From CAYIHX01 sp964363305 (GTDB lineage Bacteria; Bdellovibrionota; UBA1018), in contig CAYIHX010000005.1 of NCBI GenBank assembly GCA_964363305.1, forward strand, positions 1 through 64,000: DNA of 64,000 nt, read 5' to 3'. The translations under genes and the position numbers were made by a program. The notes beneath the pieces are model-generated. The model searched no databases and was not told the DNA's origin. It saw only the letters and a list, made by a program, of their open reading frames with translations. Shown here one piece after another: positions 16,123 through 24,782 of the stretch; within the stretch, counting starts at the first letter, position 1; each line of letters begins with the position of its first letter.

Positions 16123-16363
16123 GAGGATCCGCCTCCCTCGCCGAAAGGATATGCACTTGGTCGTCATGTTCCTCGACTGTCACTACGTACAGCTCTCGGT
16201 CGCGATCCGAATGGCCAATGTACTCAAATCGGTTTCCGCTCTGGTGCTTATTGAGGCGATACATGTTGAGCGGATTCATAACCACCGTGACAGCCTCATG
16301 GAAATCGATGCCGTGCTTCTTGATGTTCTCCGCCTCTTTGCGGTCATCCCAAGTGATTTCCAC
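16094..16363 (-). CDS. brnT: BrnT-type ribonuclease toxin
   Basis: An 89-residue protein with the BrnT (DUF497) signature: ITWDDRKEAENIKKHGIDFH at the N-terminus and a strand-rich middle (YIGHSDRDRELYVVTVEEHD). The end is VHILSAREADPHEREKYEKG, where the isARkA..ER..Y element includes catalytic residues. BrnT is a RelE-fold RNase neutralised by BrnA. The operon is transcribed in the same direction as the module array and lies between copies I and II. Confidence 0.9.
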   Translation of the reverse strand: MEITWDDRKEAENIKKHGIDFHEAVTVVMNPLNMYRLNKHQSGNRFEYIGHSDRDRELYVVTVEEHDDQVHILSAREADPHEREKYEKG

Positions 16364-16372
16364 TCGTCGAGT

Positions 16373-16415
16373 GTACTACGTAGTTACTACAGAAGCAAGA
16401 GTTACTATGTAGTAA
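16373..16415. promoter_or_regulatory. Twin palindromes upstream of brnT
   Basis: ACTACGTAGT (16375-16384, inside a longer imperfect GTACTACGTAGTTAC) and TTACTATGTAGTAA (16402-16415) share a TACTA/TAGTA core about 27 nt apart, centre to centre. They begin 10 nt upstream of the brnT ATG. Paired operators overlapping the promoter are expected for BrnA autorepression. AT-rich sequence continues to ~16460; the remainder to 16557 shows no feature. Confidence 0.6.
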
Positions 16416-16557
16416 GTTATTTTCTATTTAATTATAATAACCTGATATTGTTAAATATTGTTACCTTCGGCGTCTTTGGGCGGCTTCAGCTTTTACAAAA
16501 TTTGGCCTATGCGAGGAGAAGGTGCTCCCGCGCATCAACCTGACGCCATTTTATAGA

Positions 16558-17820
16558 TCATTGCGTCATGGGTGAATCCAAAAACTCCACCTCTGCTTCG
16601 ATCGGGGACTTTTTCTTTCCTGGGGAGACGCGAATCTCTCCGAGCTTCCAAGTCTGAGCCTGCCGCTGGACGCGGAGCTTGACCGATTTTCCCGTCGAAG
16701 AGTCAGCGCCTCCGACGAACAACTTCGCGGAGAAGTCATGCGTATGGCCCTCGTCCAAAAGCGTCCGCGCGGAGATCGCGACCGTTCCTGGCCGGAGCGC
16801 AAAGCACCCCGCGGAGGATTGCGAAAGCCGATCTCCCTGGGCAGTACGCACTTCCTCGGCTTCCGTGATGTCTTTGTCTCCGAGCCGGAACGAGGGAAAG
16901 AATGAATGCGGCGTTGGCTTTCCACTGTGTAGGGTGACGTGCTCGACGGTCGCTGCGCGACCGAAGTAGGGAATGGGGTACTTCATTCGCTGATGTGCGG
17001 CTCGCATGAGTTCAATAATTCGATTTCGGCTCTCATCGACCCGAAGATAGGACGCTGCCAGGCTGTGCCCCCGAAGATCGAGGGCACTCGGTCCAGAGGC
17101 GTCAATGTTCCCGGGTAGCGCGCCCACGGTTCTCCGAACCAGTTGAAGAATGGAGTCGTCTTTGAAGCTCACCCACGGAGATCCATTCACCGTCGCCACG
17201 ACCGGGGTCCCGATCTGCACGTTTGAGATCATTTCTTCAGGTTGGGGATAGTACGGGTTCTCCGCGCGTCGGTCCAACAGCGTAGCTTGCAACGACTTCG
17301 AGACATACTCAGGCAAGAGGCGAAGGGCGGCGTTGGCGTAGAAATTCCCCGAGGAATGAGAAACGAGGATGACTTCGTAACCGTCGAGAATGGCCTTGGA
17401 GTATTTCTCGAGATGATCCCTGAGCAGGGGGAGCGCCGTGGCGTCTAGCCATTCTGGATCGAGGAGGGTCTTTCCTACGATCTCGTCAAACCAATCAGGC
17501 GCTTTTTCGATGCCGCTGCTCCAAAGCCAAAATCTTTGGAAATCGTCGATGCCTCTTTGTGATGCAGCCTGTGCAAGTTGCATCAACTTTCCTCGGCCCT
17601 TAACCCATGCAAGGTCATACTTGAGGTTGGGGATGAGCGAGACGGGACGAGTTACCTTTTCAAGCTCTTCTAAGCTTTTTTTAGCGGCTCGCTCGGTATT
17701 GTAGATCCCATTTACAAAGAAAATGAGCGTTCCTTTGCCGACACAGGGGGTCGCCAATGCGTGTGAAACAGAAAGAGTCGACAGAGCGAAAATGAAGAGG
17801 CTTTTTCTAACGGTTGTCAC
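16558..17820 (-). CDS. Module copy I, gene A: exported alpha/beta-hydrolase-like protein
   Basis: An intact 420-residue copy. From the GTG at 17820: signal peptide VTTVRKSLFIFALSTLSVSH, cleavage near ALA-TPCVGKG, then IFFVNGIYNT and YEVILVSHSSGNFYANAAL (nucleophile-elbow-like). IGTPVVATVNGSPWVSFKDD, GHSLAASYLRVDESRNRIIE and a C-terminal beta-rich domain follow. A longer in-frame ATG exists (17886), but it would run through gene B and delay the signal peptide. The SHSSGN elbow suggests a Ser hydrolase of the lipase/PGAP1-like kind. Asp and His partners are not certain. It is one of two full-length copies, with that at 11879. Confidence 0.75.
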   Translation of the reverse strand: MTTVRKSLFIFALSTLSVSHALATPCVGKGTLIFFVNGIYNTERAAKKSLEELEKVTRPVSLIPNLKYDLAWVKGRGKLMQLAQAASQRGIDDFQRFWLWSSGIEKAPDWFDEIVGKTLLDPEWLDATALPLLRDHLEKYSKAILDGYEVILVSHSSGNFYANAALRLLPEYVSKSLQATLLDRRAENPYYPQPEEMISNVQIGTPVVATVNGSPWVSFKDDSILQLVRRTVGALPGNIDASGPSALDLRGHSLAASYLRVDESRNRIIELMRAAHQRMKYPIPYFGRAATVEHVTLHSGKPTPHSFFPSFRLGDKDITEAEEVRTAQGDRLSQSSAGCFALRPGTVAISARTLLDEGHTHDFSAKLFVGGADSSTGKSVKLRVQRQAQTWKLGEIRVSPGKKKSPIEAEVEFLDSPMTQ

Positions 17821-18391
17821 AGGGTTGTGGGTCTCTTTCTCGCTCCTGAGAAATCTCGTCCTGAGTCCACTTGGAGTCATTTTCAATCTGGCGCATCGTT
17901 CTCAATTTCGTATTGAGCACTTTGGCTTCCAGATGGACGAATTCCTGATAACCGTGCAGTTCGTCCGGAAAACTCAAAGACTCGCAGTCAAGCGCTCGAT
18001 TCAGAAGAGAGTTAGCTTTTAGGCGTGTTTCATGATCAAACTCAGGGTGGAGTGCAAACTGAAAGGAACGGGACAGCTGCCTCAACGCCATCTGCTTCTT
18101 CGGGTCATTCGGCACGAGCGCGTAGATCCACCGTTGCACATCATCACGAACCCCATCGTGATCCGAGTCGATCCCATCGATGTCTTGTTTTCCGGCCTCC
18201 CCAGGATCGGGCGGAAATCCTGGAGGGAAGTTGAATCCCTGGTCGACGTCAAGAATCGACGATTTCACTCCATGAGGGTTCCACACATACTGAATGAACG
18301 AACACGCAGGGGGGGCGATCCACGCCGCATAGAAGACGAACGCAAGACCCAGAAGCCCCAAGATGATTCGCCGCACGGAGAGTCGCTTCAT
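17807..18391 (-). CDS. Module copy I, gene B: membrane-anchored DSDxDGVRDD protein
   Basis: An intact ~194-residue copy: MKRLSVRRIILGLLGLAFVF anchor, FNFPPGFPPDPGEAGKQDID, DSDHDGVRDDVQRWIYALVP motif, then a variable C-terminal half ending PCDNR-stop. It overlaps gene A by 14 nt. It follows the acyl-CoA dehydrogenase gene with only ~33 nt between, so both may share a transcript. The short leader AATCCCAGCAAGGGATCAAG (read on the plus strand) recurs in slightly altered form before copies III and IV. Confidence 0.75.
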   Translation of the reverse strand: MKRLSVRRIILGLLGLAFVFYAAWIAPPACSFIQYVWNPHGVKSSILDVDQGFNFPPGFPPDPGEAGKQDIDGIDSDHDGVRDDVQRWIYALVPNDPKKQMALRQLSRSFQFALHPEFDHETRLKANSLLNRALDCESLSFPDELHGYQEFVHLEAKVLNTKLRTMRQIENDSKWTQDEISQERERDPQPCDNR

Positions 18392-18424
18392 GGGGTGAAA
18401 GGCTGTCACAATCCCAGCAAGGGA

Positions 18425-20131
18425 TCAAGGATCGTTCATCGAGTACGCGCCGTTATGGACATAGACATGATCGCGCCATATCCGCTCGAAGCGTGCGATA
18501 TTCTTCACCGGCTTGGCCACCATCAGTCGACTGAAAATCATCTGCAGGCGTGTGCTGCTGGTTTTTGAATAGAGCTGCAACGCGAACTTTGAAAAATCAC
18601 GCACCATGAAGTCAAAAATCTGGTCGAGCAAGTCGTCAGCCAGGCCAGTCAGTTTCGCATTCTCAATGAGCAACTGGCCGTAGGCCACGAGCGTAAAGAG
18701 CTCACCCAGTACCAACAGAAAATCAAAGTCTTTGATCTGTTCTTTGCTGGGGCCAGCGAGCGCGAGCAAGCGTTTCAAGCCCTTGATCTGCCCGCGAAAC
18801 ACCTTCACGTTCGGCAGGTCGATACTGTTGTAGGCTTGAGCGTAGTCGTGAAACTGAATTTTACCCAAGCCCTGGGTCGGGCCCTGGTTGAAGAGAAATT
18901 CGTCATGTGTCGCGTCCGTACGCCGAGGGACCGGCGCGAACTTGCCGGGCTTGAAAAAATAATTCCGCATGAACTTGATGATGAGGGCCATGTTGACGTG
19001 CACGGTGCCTTCGAGCTTGGGCAACGCGCGAATGTCCCGGACGACCGCTTCGAAGACCATGTTTTTCTCGAAACCTTTGGCTGCGATCACGTCCCAAAGG
19101 TGGTTCACCACCTCTTCGCCCTGAGTCGTGACCTTCATCTTGACCATGGGGTTATAGAGCAAATATCGGCGGTCGTCGTTTGAAGCTGAGCGCATGTAAT
19201 CGGCCGCGCGCCCGGCAAAGAGTTTCATGGCGATCAGCCGTGAGTACGCATCCACGAAAAGCTGGCGCACGTGCGGAAAGTCCGTCACCCGGGTTTTGAA
19301 CAGCGTGCGGCCCGCGGCATGGTTGATCGCCTCATAGAATGCGTGAGTACACAGGCCGATCGAGGCCCACCCGAGGTTGAACTTGCAGATATTGATCGTG
19401 TTGAGCGCGGCATCCCAGGCGTTCTGACCCTGGGACAGCAGGTCGGCGTCGGTGAGGGGGTAGTCGTGCAGCTCATACTCGGCCACGTAGTTCTGTGAGT
19501 TGACCACGTTTTGAATGCACTCGTACTTCTCGTGCTTCGAGTCGACGGCGAAGAAAACAAATTCGCCCGAGGTCGAATGCTTCGCGAACGTCGAAACCAG
19601 GGCGGCCTGGTTGGCATTGCCAATGTAGTATTTGCGGCCGGCGGCCTGATAGGCCCCGTCTCCGGCTGGCATGAGTTTCATCTCGGATGAGTAGAGGTCC
19701 GCGCCATGTTCTTTCTCCGAAAGTCCAAAGGCGAAGATCCCTCCCTCCTCGAGCAGTCGAACGGTACGCTCTTTGATTTTCTCGTTCCCGCTCATCCAGA
19801 TCGGCCCCAGTCCGAGCATCGAAACCTGCCAGGTATACCAGTAGCAAAGGCCGTAGAATCCGAGAATCTCGTTGAACTCGCAGTTGCGCCAGGTGTCCCA
19901 GCGGGCCTCGCTTTTACGGACTCCATAGCCCTTGGGTGTCAGGAGGGTCGCGAAGATGTTTTCCTTTTTCTGAAATTCGAGAAAATCGGCATACCAGATG
20001 CGCTCGTGGTCATCGTTTTTGAGCTTCGTTTTTCCGCGCCTTTCAAAGAAAGCGATCGTCTTAAGCATGATCTCCCGCGATTTTTCATCGTGAAACTCGG
20101 GCCGGTGGGTACGGGGGTTGAGTAGCTTCAT
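18425..20131 (-). CDS. Acyl-CoA dehydrogenase
   Basis: A 568-residue flavoprotein, longer than the usual ~380-400 of short acyl-CoA dehydrogenases because of a C-terminal extension. GIFAFGLSEKEHGADLYSSE is the strand-turn region lining FAD, and YQAAGRKYYIGNANQAALVS the middle beta domain. NTINICKFNLGWASIGLCTH, then LFKTRVTDFPHVRQLFVDAY, form the C-terminal helical domain with the FAD-contacting Arg. It probably oxidises an acyl-CoA in fatty-acid breakdown; chain length is not predictable. The catalytic Glu cannot be assigned by eye. The ATG at 20131 (MKLLNPRTHR) is chosen over an upstream in-frame start. Confidence 0.88.
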   Translation of the reverse strand: MKLLNPRTHRPEFHDEKSREIMLKTIAFFERRGKTKLKNDDHERIWYADFLEFQKKENIFATLLTPKGYGVRKSEARWDTWRNCEFNEILGFYGLCYWYTWQVSMLGLGPIWMSGNEKIKERTVRLLEEGGIFAFGLSEKEHGADLYSSEMKLMPAGDGAYQAAGRKYYIGNANQAALVSTFAKHSTSGEFVFFAVDSKHEKYECIQNVVNSQNYVAEYELHDYPLTDADLLSQGQNAWDAALNTINICKFNLGWASIGLCTHAFYEAINHAAGRTLFKTRVTDFPHVRQLFVDAYSRLIAMKLFAGRAADYMRSASNDDRRYLLYNPMVKMKVTTQGEEVVNHLWDVIAAKGFEKNMVFEAVVRDIRALPKLEGTVHVNMALIIKFMRNYFFKPGKFAPVPRRTDATHDEFLFNQGPTQGLGKIQFHDYAQAYNSIDLPNVKVFRGQIKGLKRLLALAGPSKEQIKDFDFLLVLGELFTLVAYGQLLIENAKLTGLADDLLDQIFDFMVRDFSKFALQLYSKTSSTRLQMIFSRLMVAKPVKNIARFERIWRDHVYVHNGAYSMNDP

Positions 20132-20219
20132 GCGTGGATGATGGCATGCGGTCACAGGGAAGGGCAAATCAGTAGAGTCTTCTCTCGACGTTTCGAGAAA
20201 GAGCGGCGAGAATCGAGGC

Positions 20220-20864
20220 ATGCTGCATGAACTTCTCAAGGTATGGTTCGGTTGGGTCGAGCATTGGGGCTATGGTGGCGTCTTCATCCTGATGGCGATG
20301 GAGAGTTCGATTATTCCCGTCCCTTCGGAGGTGGTCATGCCGCCTGCGGCGTTTTGGGCTGCTCAGGGAAAGATGAGTCTTTGGGGGGTGATACTCGCCG
20401 GTACCCTCGGCAGTTACGCGGGGTCGGTCGCGAGTTACTTCGCGGCTCAGTGGGTGGGCCTTCCGCTCATTCATCGGTACGGAAAATATTTTCTCCTCCC
20501 GCAGTCGAAAATCCAGCTGGCCGAGCGTTGGGTGAAGAGCTTCGGCGCTCCGGGGGTGTTCATTGCGCGTCTTCTGCCGGTGGTACGGCATCTGATTTCG
20601 ATTCCTGCCGGCGTGTTCCACATGCCCTTTGGGCGGTTCAGCGCGGTGACTTTACTGGGCGCGGGACTTTGGTGCACGGTACTCTCCTGGTGGGGGCAGC
20701 GGGTGTTGGGACAGTATCCTGCTCTGATTCAAGATCCGGCGGAGATGACCCGCGTGATTCGACAAGAACTGGTGTGGTTCGTCGCGGCGGTCGCGCTGGT
20801 CGGCGTTCTTTACGGAGTGGTCGTGTTTTTCAAGACGACTCGTGCTCGAAGCGGCGAGATCTAA
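20220..20864 (+). CDS. DedA/VTT-domain membrane protein
   Basis: A 214-residue integral membrane protein with the DedA pattern: ESSIIPVPSEVVMPPAAFWA (re-entrant loop with conserved E and PxPSE), GTLGSYAGSVASYFAAQWVG, then FGAPGVFIARLLPVVRHLIS with the conserved Arg, and IPAGVFHMPFGRF. DedA proteins are proposed phospholipid or undecaprenyl-phosphate flippases supporting envelope integrity (family knowledge). Its last 35 nt overlap the 3' end of the convergent peptidase gene. It is transcribed divergently from the acyl-CoA dehydrogenase. Confidence 0.92.
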   Translation: MLHELLKVWFGWVEHWGYGGVFILMAMESSIIPVPSEVVMPPAAFWAAQGKMSLWGVILAGTLGSYAGSVASYFAAQWVGLPLIHRYGKYFLLPQSKIQLAERWVKSFGAPGVFIARLLPVVRHLISIPAGVFHMPFGRFSAVTLLGAGLWCTVLSWWGQRVLGQYPALIQDPAEMTRVIRQELVWFVAAVALVGVLYGVVVFFKTTRARSGEI

Positions 20865-23586
20865 GGCATCGTTCGACGCCCTGGATCCCTTCGAGCAGAG
20901 TGCGGCGTACCGAAATCGAGAGCGCGGCCCCCTGATCGTCGACGAAGGATTGCGCGCGGCGGAGAAGGCTCTCGTTGCAGGCGGCAGGGTAACCCTGTTT
21001 GGCAAAGCTGCCGGCCAGCTCTTCGGCGTGGGGACCCCGGCCCGAGAGGGTTGAAAGACCCAGAAGATAGGTATCGAGTTCGGCTGCGGCTAAGTGTTCT
21101 TGTCCGACCGGCCAGAGCGCGCGCAGGGCGGATTGAATCTCGGCGACGGTTCGCTGTGGCTCCTGGTCGAGCGCCAACGTCATCCACTTTCGCTTGGTCT
21201 CGGGGTCTGGCTTGAGTGCCTCGGCCGCGAGGGCCCGCTTTTTTCCGCGATCGGTCCGGTCTTTTTCCAAGGCCGTGTTGATTTGCGCATCGGCGTCGGG
21301 ATCTCTGCTTCGGGCAAGCATCTCGATCATCTCCCAGCGGCGATCCACCTCGACGCCCATGCCATCCAGCGTAGTTTTCCCGCTCAGCCAGTCTTTTGCC
21401 CAGCGCCGCGCGCTTTTCGACGAGCCGACACGAGAAAAAAACTGAAACCACACGAGCTGCAGATCGGTGCCGGGTCGGCTGGTTTTGAGTTTTGTCAGCG
21501 CCAGCTTTTCCAGTTTTAGGAAGAAGGGGGCTCGGTTTGTTTCCGGGATGTAACGCATGATGGACGGCGAGTTCATCTGGGATGAATACAGTTGCGACAA
21601 GAGGAGCTCGAGAGTGGCCGCGTGCGTCTCATTTTCGCCGTGTTTCAGAACCAAGGCGAAATACTCCGGAGCCGAGGATTCGCCCTCGACGACTTCATGC
21701 CAGAGCGACTCCCAGATCATGCGGCGTAGAAAAGGGTCCTCGACCGCACTGAGGTCCTTTTGGATGCTTGCGCGGGTTCTTTCGTCGAAGACGAAGCGGG
21801 CATAGTCGTGGTCGCCTAGATTCGGGAGAACCATCCGAGGGCAGTCCTTGCCGACGGCCTCGGTCACGGGTGTCTCGGAGCCCTCGTAGAGGACATCGAT
21901 TTTCTCAAGATGATGCAAAGACGGTGTTCCCCGTTTGCTTCCGGACTTTCCCAGCAGCGCGAGCGTCATTTTATGTTTTCGCAGAGGGCGATCCCGCTCA
22001 TCAGGACGTTGGAGAACCGTCATGGCTTCGATTCGTGAGCGGCCATTCTCGTCGGCGGCGCATTCCCACGCCACTTGAACATGGTTCAGGCCCTCGGTGA
22101 GCAACCAGGTTCGTTGCCAGTGATTGAGGTCGACGTTCGAGGCCTCGCTCATCATCCTAAAAAAATCTCGGATTGAGGTGTTTTTCCCGGAAAACTTCAA
22201 GAAGTACCGCTGGAGGCCCTCGCGGAAGTGATCCTCTCCAAGCAGGTGAAAGAGCTGTTTGAGAACCGCCGCGCCTTTCCCGTAGGTGATGCCGTCGAAC
22301 TGAGCGAAGGCCCCCTCGGTGTCGCCGACGGGGGTCTCGATCGGATGGGTCGTGACGAGTTGGTCCTCGCTATAGGCCCAGCTTTTTTCTTCGAAGAAAT
22401 CCTTCCAGGCCTCTTTCTCTTGGAGTGCTTCATCCTGCGCCCAGGTGGCCATGAACGTCGCGAAGCTCTCGTTCAGCCACAGGCTGTTCCACCATTTCAT
22501 CGTCACGAGGTTGCCGAACCACATGTGCGCCATTTCGTGAAGGATGACGTTGGTTCGCCCGCGCTTACGCTCTTCCGTGACGCGCGATCGGAAGAGATAG
22601 CGTTCCGAAAAGGTGACGGTTGCGACGTTCTCCATCGCGCCTCCCGGAAAATCGGGAACAATGACCTGGTCGTACTTCTGATACGGATAGGGCACGCCGA
22701 ACTGAATCGGAAAAAACTTGAGCCCCTCACGGGTCACTTTGAACCATTGCGCGGTGTCGACGTACTTCCGTTGCGAACGCCTCGCGAAGAGTCGAAGCGG
22801 GATCGTGCCCGCGGCTGATTTCCACGAAGCGAAGTTGCCTCCGATGAGAGCGAAGACATAGGTACTGAAGGTTTCCGACGGTTTGAAACGCCAGACTTGA
22901 AAATCGCTGTCTTCCGGATCGTTGACTTTGTCCTTCTCGAGAGTATTCGCGATCATCGACCATTGCTTGGGCGCCCGTGCCGTGACCGTATACCGCGCTT
23001 TCAGATCCGGTTGATCGAAGCAGGGGAATACCCGATTGGCGGCATAGGGTTCGAGGTTTGAATAGACGTAGGTCTCGTCATCCTCTGGGTCGAAAAACCG
23101 AAAGAGTCCTGTCCCGTCGAGAGAATAGGGGTGCTCGAAGCGAATCGAAAGGTCGTGTTCTGTTTTTTCGCGCAGCTCTTCGATCGGGATGTGAAGCTGG
23201 TGGCCGTCGTACCACTTCGCGATTTCTTCCGCGCCGATGTCATGTCCGTTCATTCGAAGTTCGTGGATTCGGCCGCCGTAGAAATCCACGGGCAGAGTTT
23301 CGGAGAGGTCTTCGGCATTGGGGCGGAGGGAGAAGCGCAGATGCGCAGTTCCCGTAAAGGTGGTCGTGTCGTGATCTTCCGCACCCGAGAGATCAAAAAA
23401 CAGCTCGTAGGAAACTCGGTGGATTTGTCGGGCCCGGATGCTTGCCGCGTCCATCGTGAGAAAGCCAGCGGGGCGTTCTTTCTGGGCTGCGAGCGGCGGG
23501 GAGTTGCTTTTCCTGGGTGAGGAGGTGCAATCGACCGCGAAGAGCGAAAGGAAAAAGGCGCAGGCGATAAGCGCTGTTTTTTTCAC
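20830..23586 (-). CDS. M1-family zinc aminopeptidase, exported
   Basis: 918 residues. An N-terminal export signal (MKKTALIACAFFLSLFAVDC) places it in the envelope; the Cys suggests a lipoprotein, but Asp at -1 is atypical. Domain order is that of PepN: saddle-like beta domain, then the substrate motif GGAMENVATVTFSERYLFR. The zinc site is HEMAHMWFGNLVTMKWWNSL then WLNESFATFM (HExxH, E 18 residues on), followed by GITYGKGAAVLKQL. The C-terminal helical ERAP-like domain fills the rest. It starts at a GTG overlapping the deaminase stop (GTGA), so it is co-translated. Confidence 0.9.
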   Translation of the reverse strand: MKKTALIACAFFLSLFAVDCTSSPRKSNSPPLAAQKERPAGFLTMDAASIRARQIHRVSYELFFDLSGAEDHDTTTFTGTAHLRFSLRPNAEDLSETLPVDFYGGRIHELRMNGHDIGAEEIAKWYDGHQLHIPIEELREKTEHDLSIRFEHPYSLDGTGLFRFFDPEDDETYVYSNLEPYAANRVFPCFDQPDLKARYTVTARAPKQWSMIANTLEKDKVNDPEDSDFQVWRFKPSETFSTYVFALIGGNFASWKSAAGTIPLRLFARRSQRKYVDTAQWFKVTREGLKFFPIQFGVPYPYQKYDQVIVPDFPGGAMENVATVTFSERYLFRSRVTEERKRGRTNVILHEMAHMWFGNLVTMKWWNSLWLNESFATFMATWAQDEALQEKEAWKDFFEEKSWAYSEDQLVTTHPIETPVGDTEGAFAQFDGITYGKGAAVLKQLFHLLGEDHFREGLQRYFLKFSGKNTSIRDFFRMMSEASNVDLNHWQRTWLLTEGLNHVQVAWECAADENGRSRIEAMTVLQRPDERDRPLRKHKMTLALLGKSGSKRGTPSLHHLEKIDVLYEGSETPVTEAVGKDCPRMVLPNLGDHDYARFVFDERTRASIQKDLSAVEDPFLRRMIWESLWHEVVEGESSAPEYFALVLKHGENETHAATLELLLSQLYSSQMNSPSIMRYIPETNRAPFFLKLEKLALTKLKTSRPGTDLQLVWFQFFSRVGSSKSARRWAKDWLSGKTTLDGMGVEVDRRWEMIEMLARSRDPDADAQINTALEKDRTDRGKKRALAAEALKPDPETKRKWMTLALDQEPQRTVAEIQSALRALWPVGQEHLAAAELDTYLLGLSTLSGRGPHAEELAGSFAKQGYPAACNESLLRRAQSFVDDQGAALSISVRRTLLEGIQGVERCLRSRRFEHESS

Positions 23587-24038
23587 GGCGAGGTCGATTC
23601 TCCAGGAGGGTTGATTCGATGCACGCGAATTCCGACGGACTCCAACAGTTGCACTGAATCCTTTAAGCGATATTCCACAGCGTAATGGACTTCGCGAACG
23701 TTGCCTAGGTTGATGAGTCTTTTGGCGCAGGCCACGCAGGGCAGATGGGTGACGAACACGATTTTTTCGATGAAGCGGGGCGCGTCGCAGTTGATCACGG
23801 CATTTTCTTCCGAGTGAAGGCAGCCGCAGTTGCCGGGTTCGTCGCGGTCACAGCCGTTGTGAAGACCGGTGGCATTGCCGTTGTAGCCCACAGCCAAGAC
23901 TTTCCTAAAGTCAGTGCTGGTGATGACTGTGCCAACCTGGAGGCGCTTGCAAGTCGAGCGATGAGCGAGGGTGCGGGCCAGGCTCATGTAGATTTCCGCG
24001 AAGGAGGGTCGACGGGTCTCGGGTGGGTGGGGTTCCAT
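23583..24038 (-). CDS. Deoxycytidylate (dCMP) deaminase
   Basis: 151 residues, standard size. The zinc-deaminase motifs are complete: CLHSEENAVINC (His ligand and catalytic Glu) and THLPCVACAKRLINLG (PCxxC Cys ligands). Upstream, LARTLAHRSTCKRLQVGTVI and VLAVGYNGNATGLHNGCD, a Cys-rich insertion with RDEPGNCGC, match dCMP deaminases of the ComEB type. It converts dCMP to dUMP for thymidylate synthesis. The ATG at 24038 is used because the family begins here. It is coupled to the peptidase downstream and lies 2 nt from orn. Confidence 0.92.
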   Translation of the reverse strand: MEPHPPETRRPSFAEIYMSLARTLAHRSTCKRLQVGTVITSTDFRKVLAVGYNGNATGLHNGCDRDEPGNCGCLHSEENAVINCDAPRFIEKIVFVTHLPCVACAKRLINLGNVREVHYAVEYRLKDSVQLLESVGIRVHRINPPGESTSP

Positions 24039-24040
24039 CC

Positions 24041-24571
24041 TCAGGTTCTCACAAAGGATAGATAATGTTTCAGCTCGGCGATCGATTCGAGAATATCCCC
24101 GGTGGCGCGATGGGCGTTCTTTTTCTCGTGCTTGATGCCGTACTTTTCTCGAAATACTTCCTTGAACGAACTCACGTCGATCATCCGGTAATGCAGGTGC
24201 TTCTCGAGCCTGGGGAGGTAGCGGTCGATGAACCGCCGATCGTTGCCGATCGAGTTTCCGCAGAGGACGATCCGGTTGTCCTGATGCGGCTGTCCCCAGT
24301 GTCGGATGGCCAGCGCGATGAGCTCGTCTTCCACCTGGCTCAGCGGAGTGCCGGTCGGGACGGCCGCCGTCAGCCCGCTTTTTCCGTGGTGTTCTTTGCA
24401 CCAGGCGTTCATCCCGTCCAGTACCGCGTGCGGCTGAAACACGATGTGTTGCAGTTCCTCGATCGTATTGAAATCAAGGTCAGTCACGAGCGCGGCGACT
24501 TCCAGAATATGGTCATTCTGGTCGTCGAGGCCGGTCATCTCAAGGTCCATCCAGAGCATCTTCTTCGCCAT
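24041..24571 (-). CDS. orn: Oligoribonuclease
   Basis: 176 residues, a DEDDh 3'-5' exoribonuclease that degrades 2-5 nt RNAs and pGpG to mononucleotides. Exo motif I is MLWMDLEMTGLD, motif II region GNSIGNDRRFIDRYLP, and motif III HRATGDI with the catalytic His. KNAHRATGDILESIAELKHY and the YLSFV C-terminus match Orn closely. The ATG at 24571 is supported by length and the conserved MAKKMLWMDLE start. It is first of a three-gene unit with the deaminase and peptidase. Confidence 0.95.
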   Translation of the reverse strand: MAKKMLWMDLEMTGLDDQNDHILEVAALVTDLDFNTIEELQHIVFQPHAVLDGMNAWCKEHHGKSGLTAAVPTGTPLSQVEDELIALAIRHWGQPHQDNRIVLCGNSIGNDRRFIDRYLPRLEKHLHYRMIDVSSFKEVFREKYGIKHEKKNAHRATGDILESIAELKHYLSFVRT

Positions 24572-24782
24572 ATCTAGCCCACCCTGCCGCGTCCCGGAGG
24601 CGGGCGCAAGAGAAGCGGTCGAGAGGATCATTAAGAGCAATAGAGTCAGATATCATAAATCTCCGACAAAACCGCTTGATTGGCTGCGGTCTCGCGGCTA
24701 CAAAGGGGCACCCCAAAAAGGGATTCAACACGCGTGCCTCTTCGGCGCGGAAAGCCTTCGATTTTTTAGGAGAACGACCCTC

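Noticed and set aside
24444..24782. Upstream extension of the EF-G frame by 113 codons
   Set aside because: The extension runs antisense through orn and is unlike any EF-G. The ATG at 24783 has a good Shine-Dalgarno site and the expected N-terminus.
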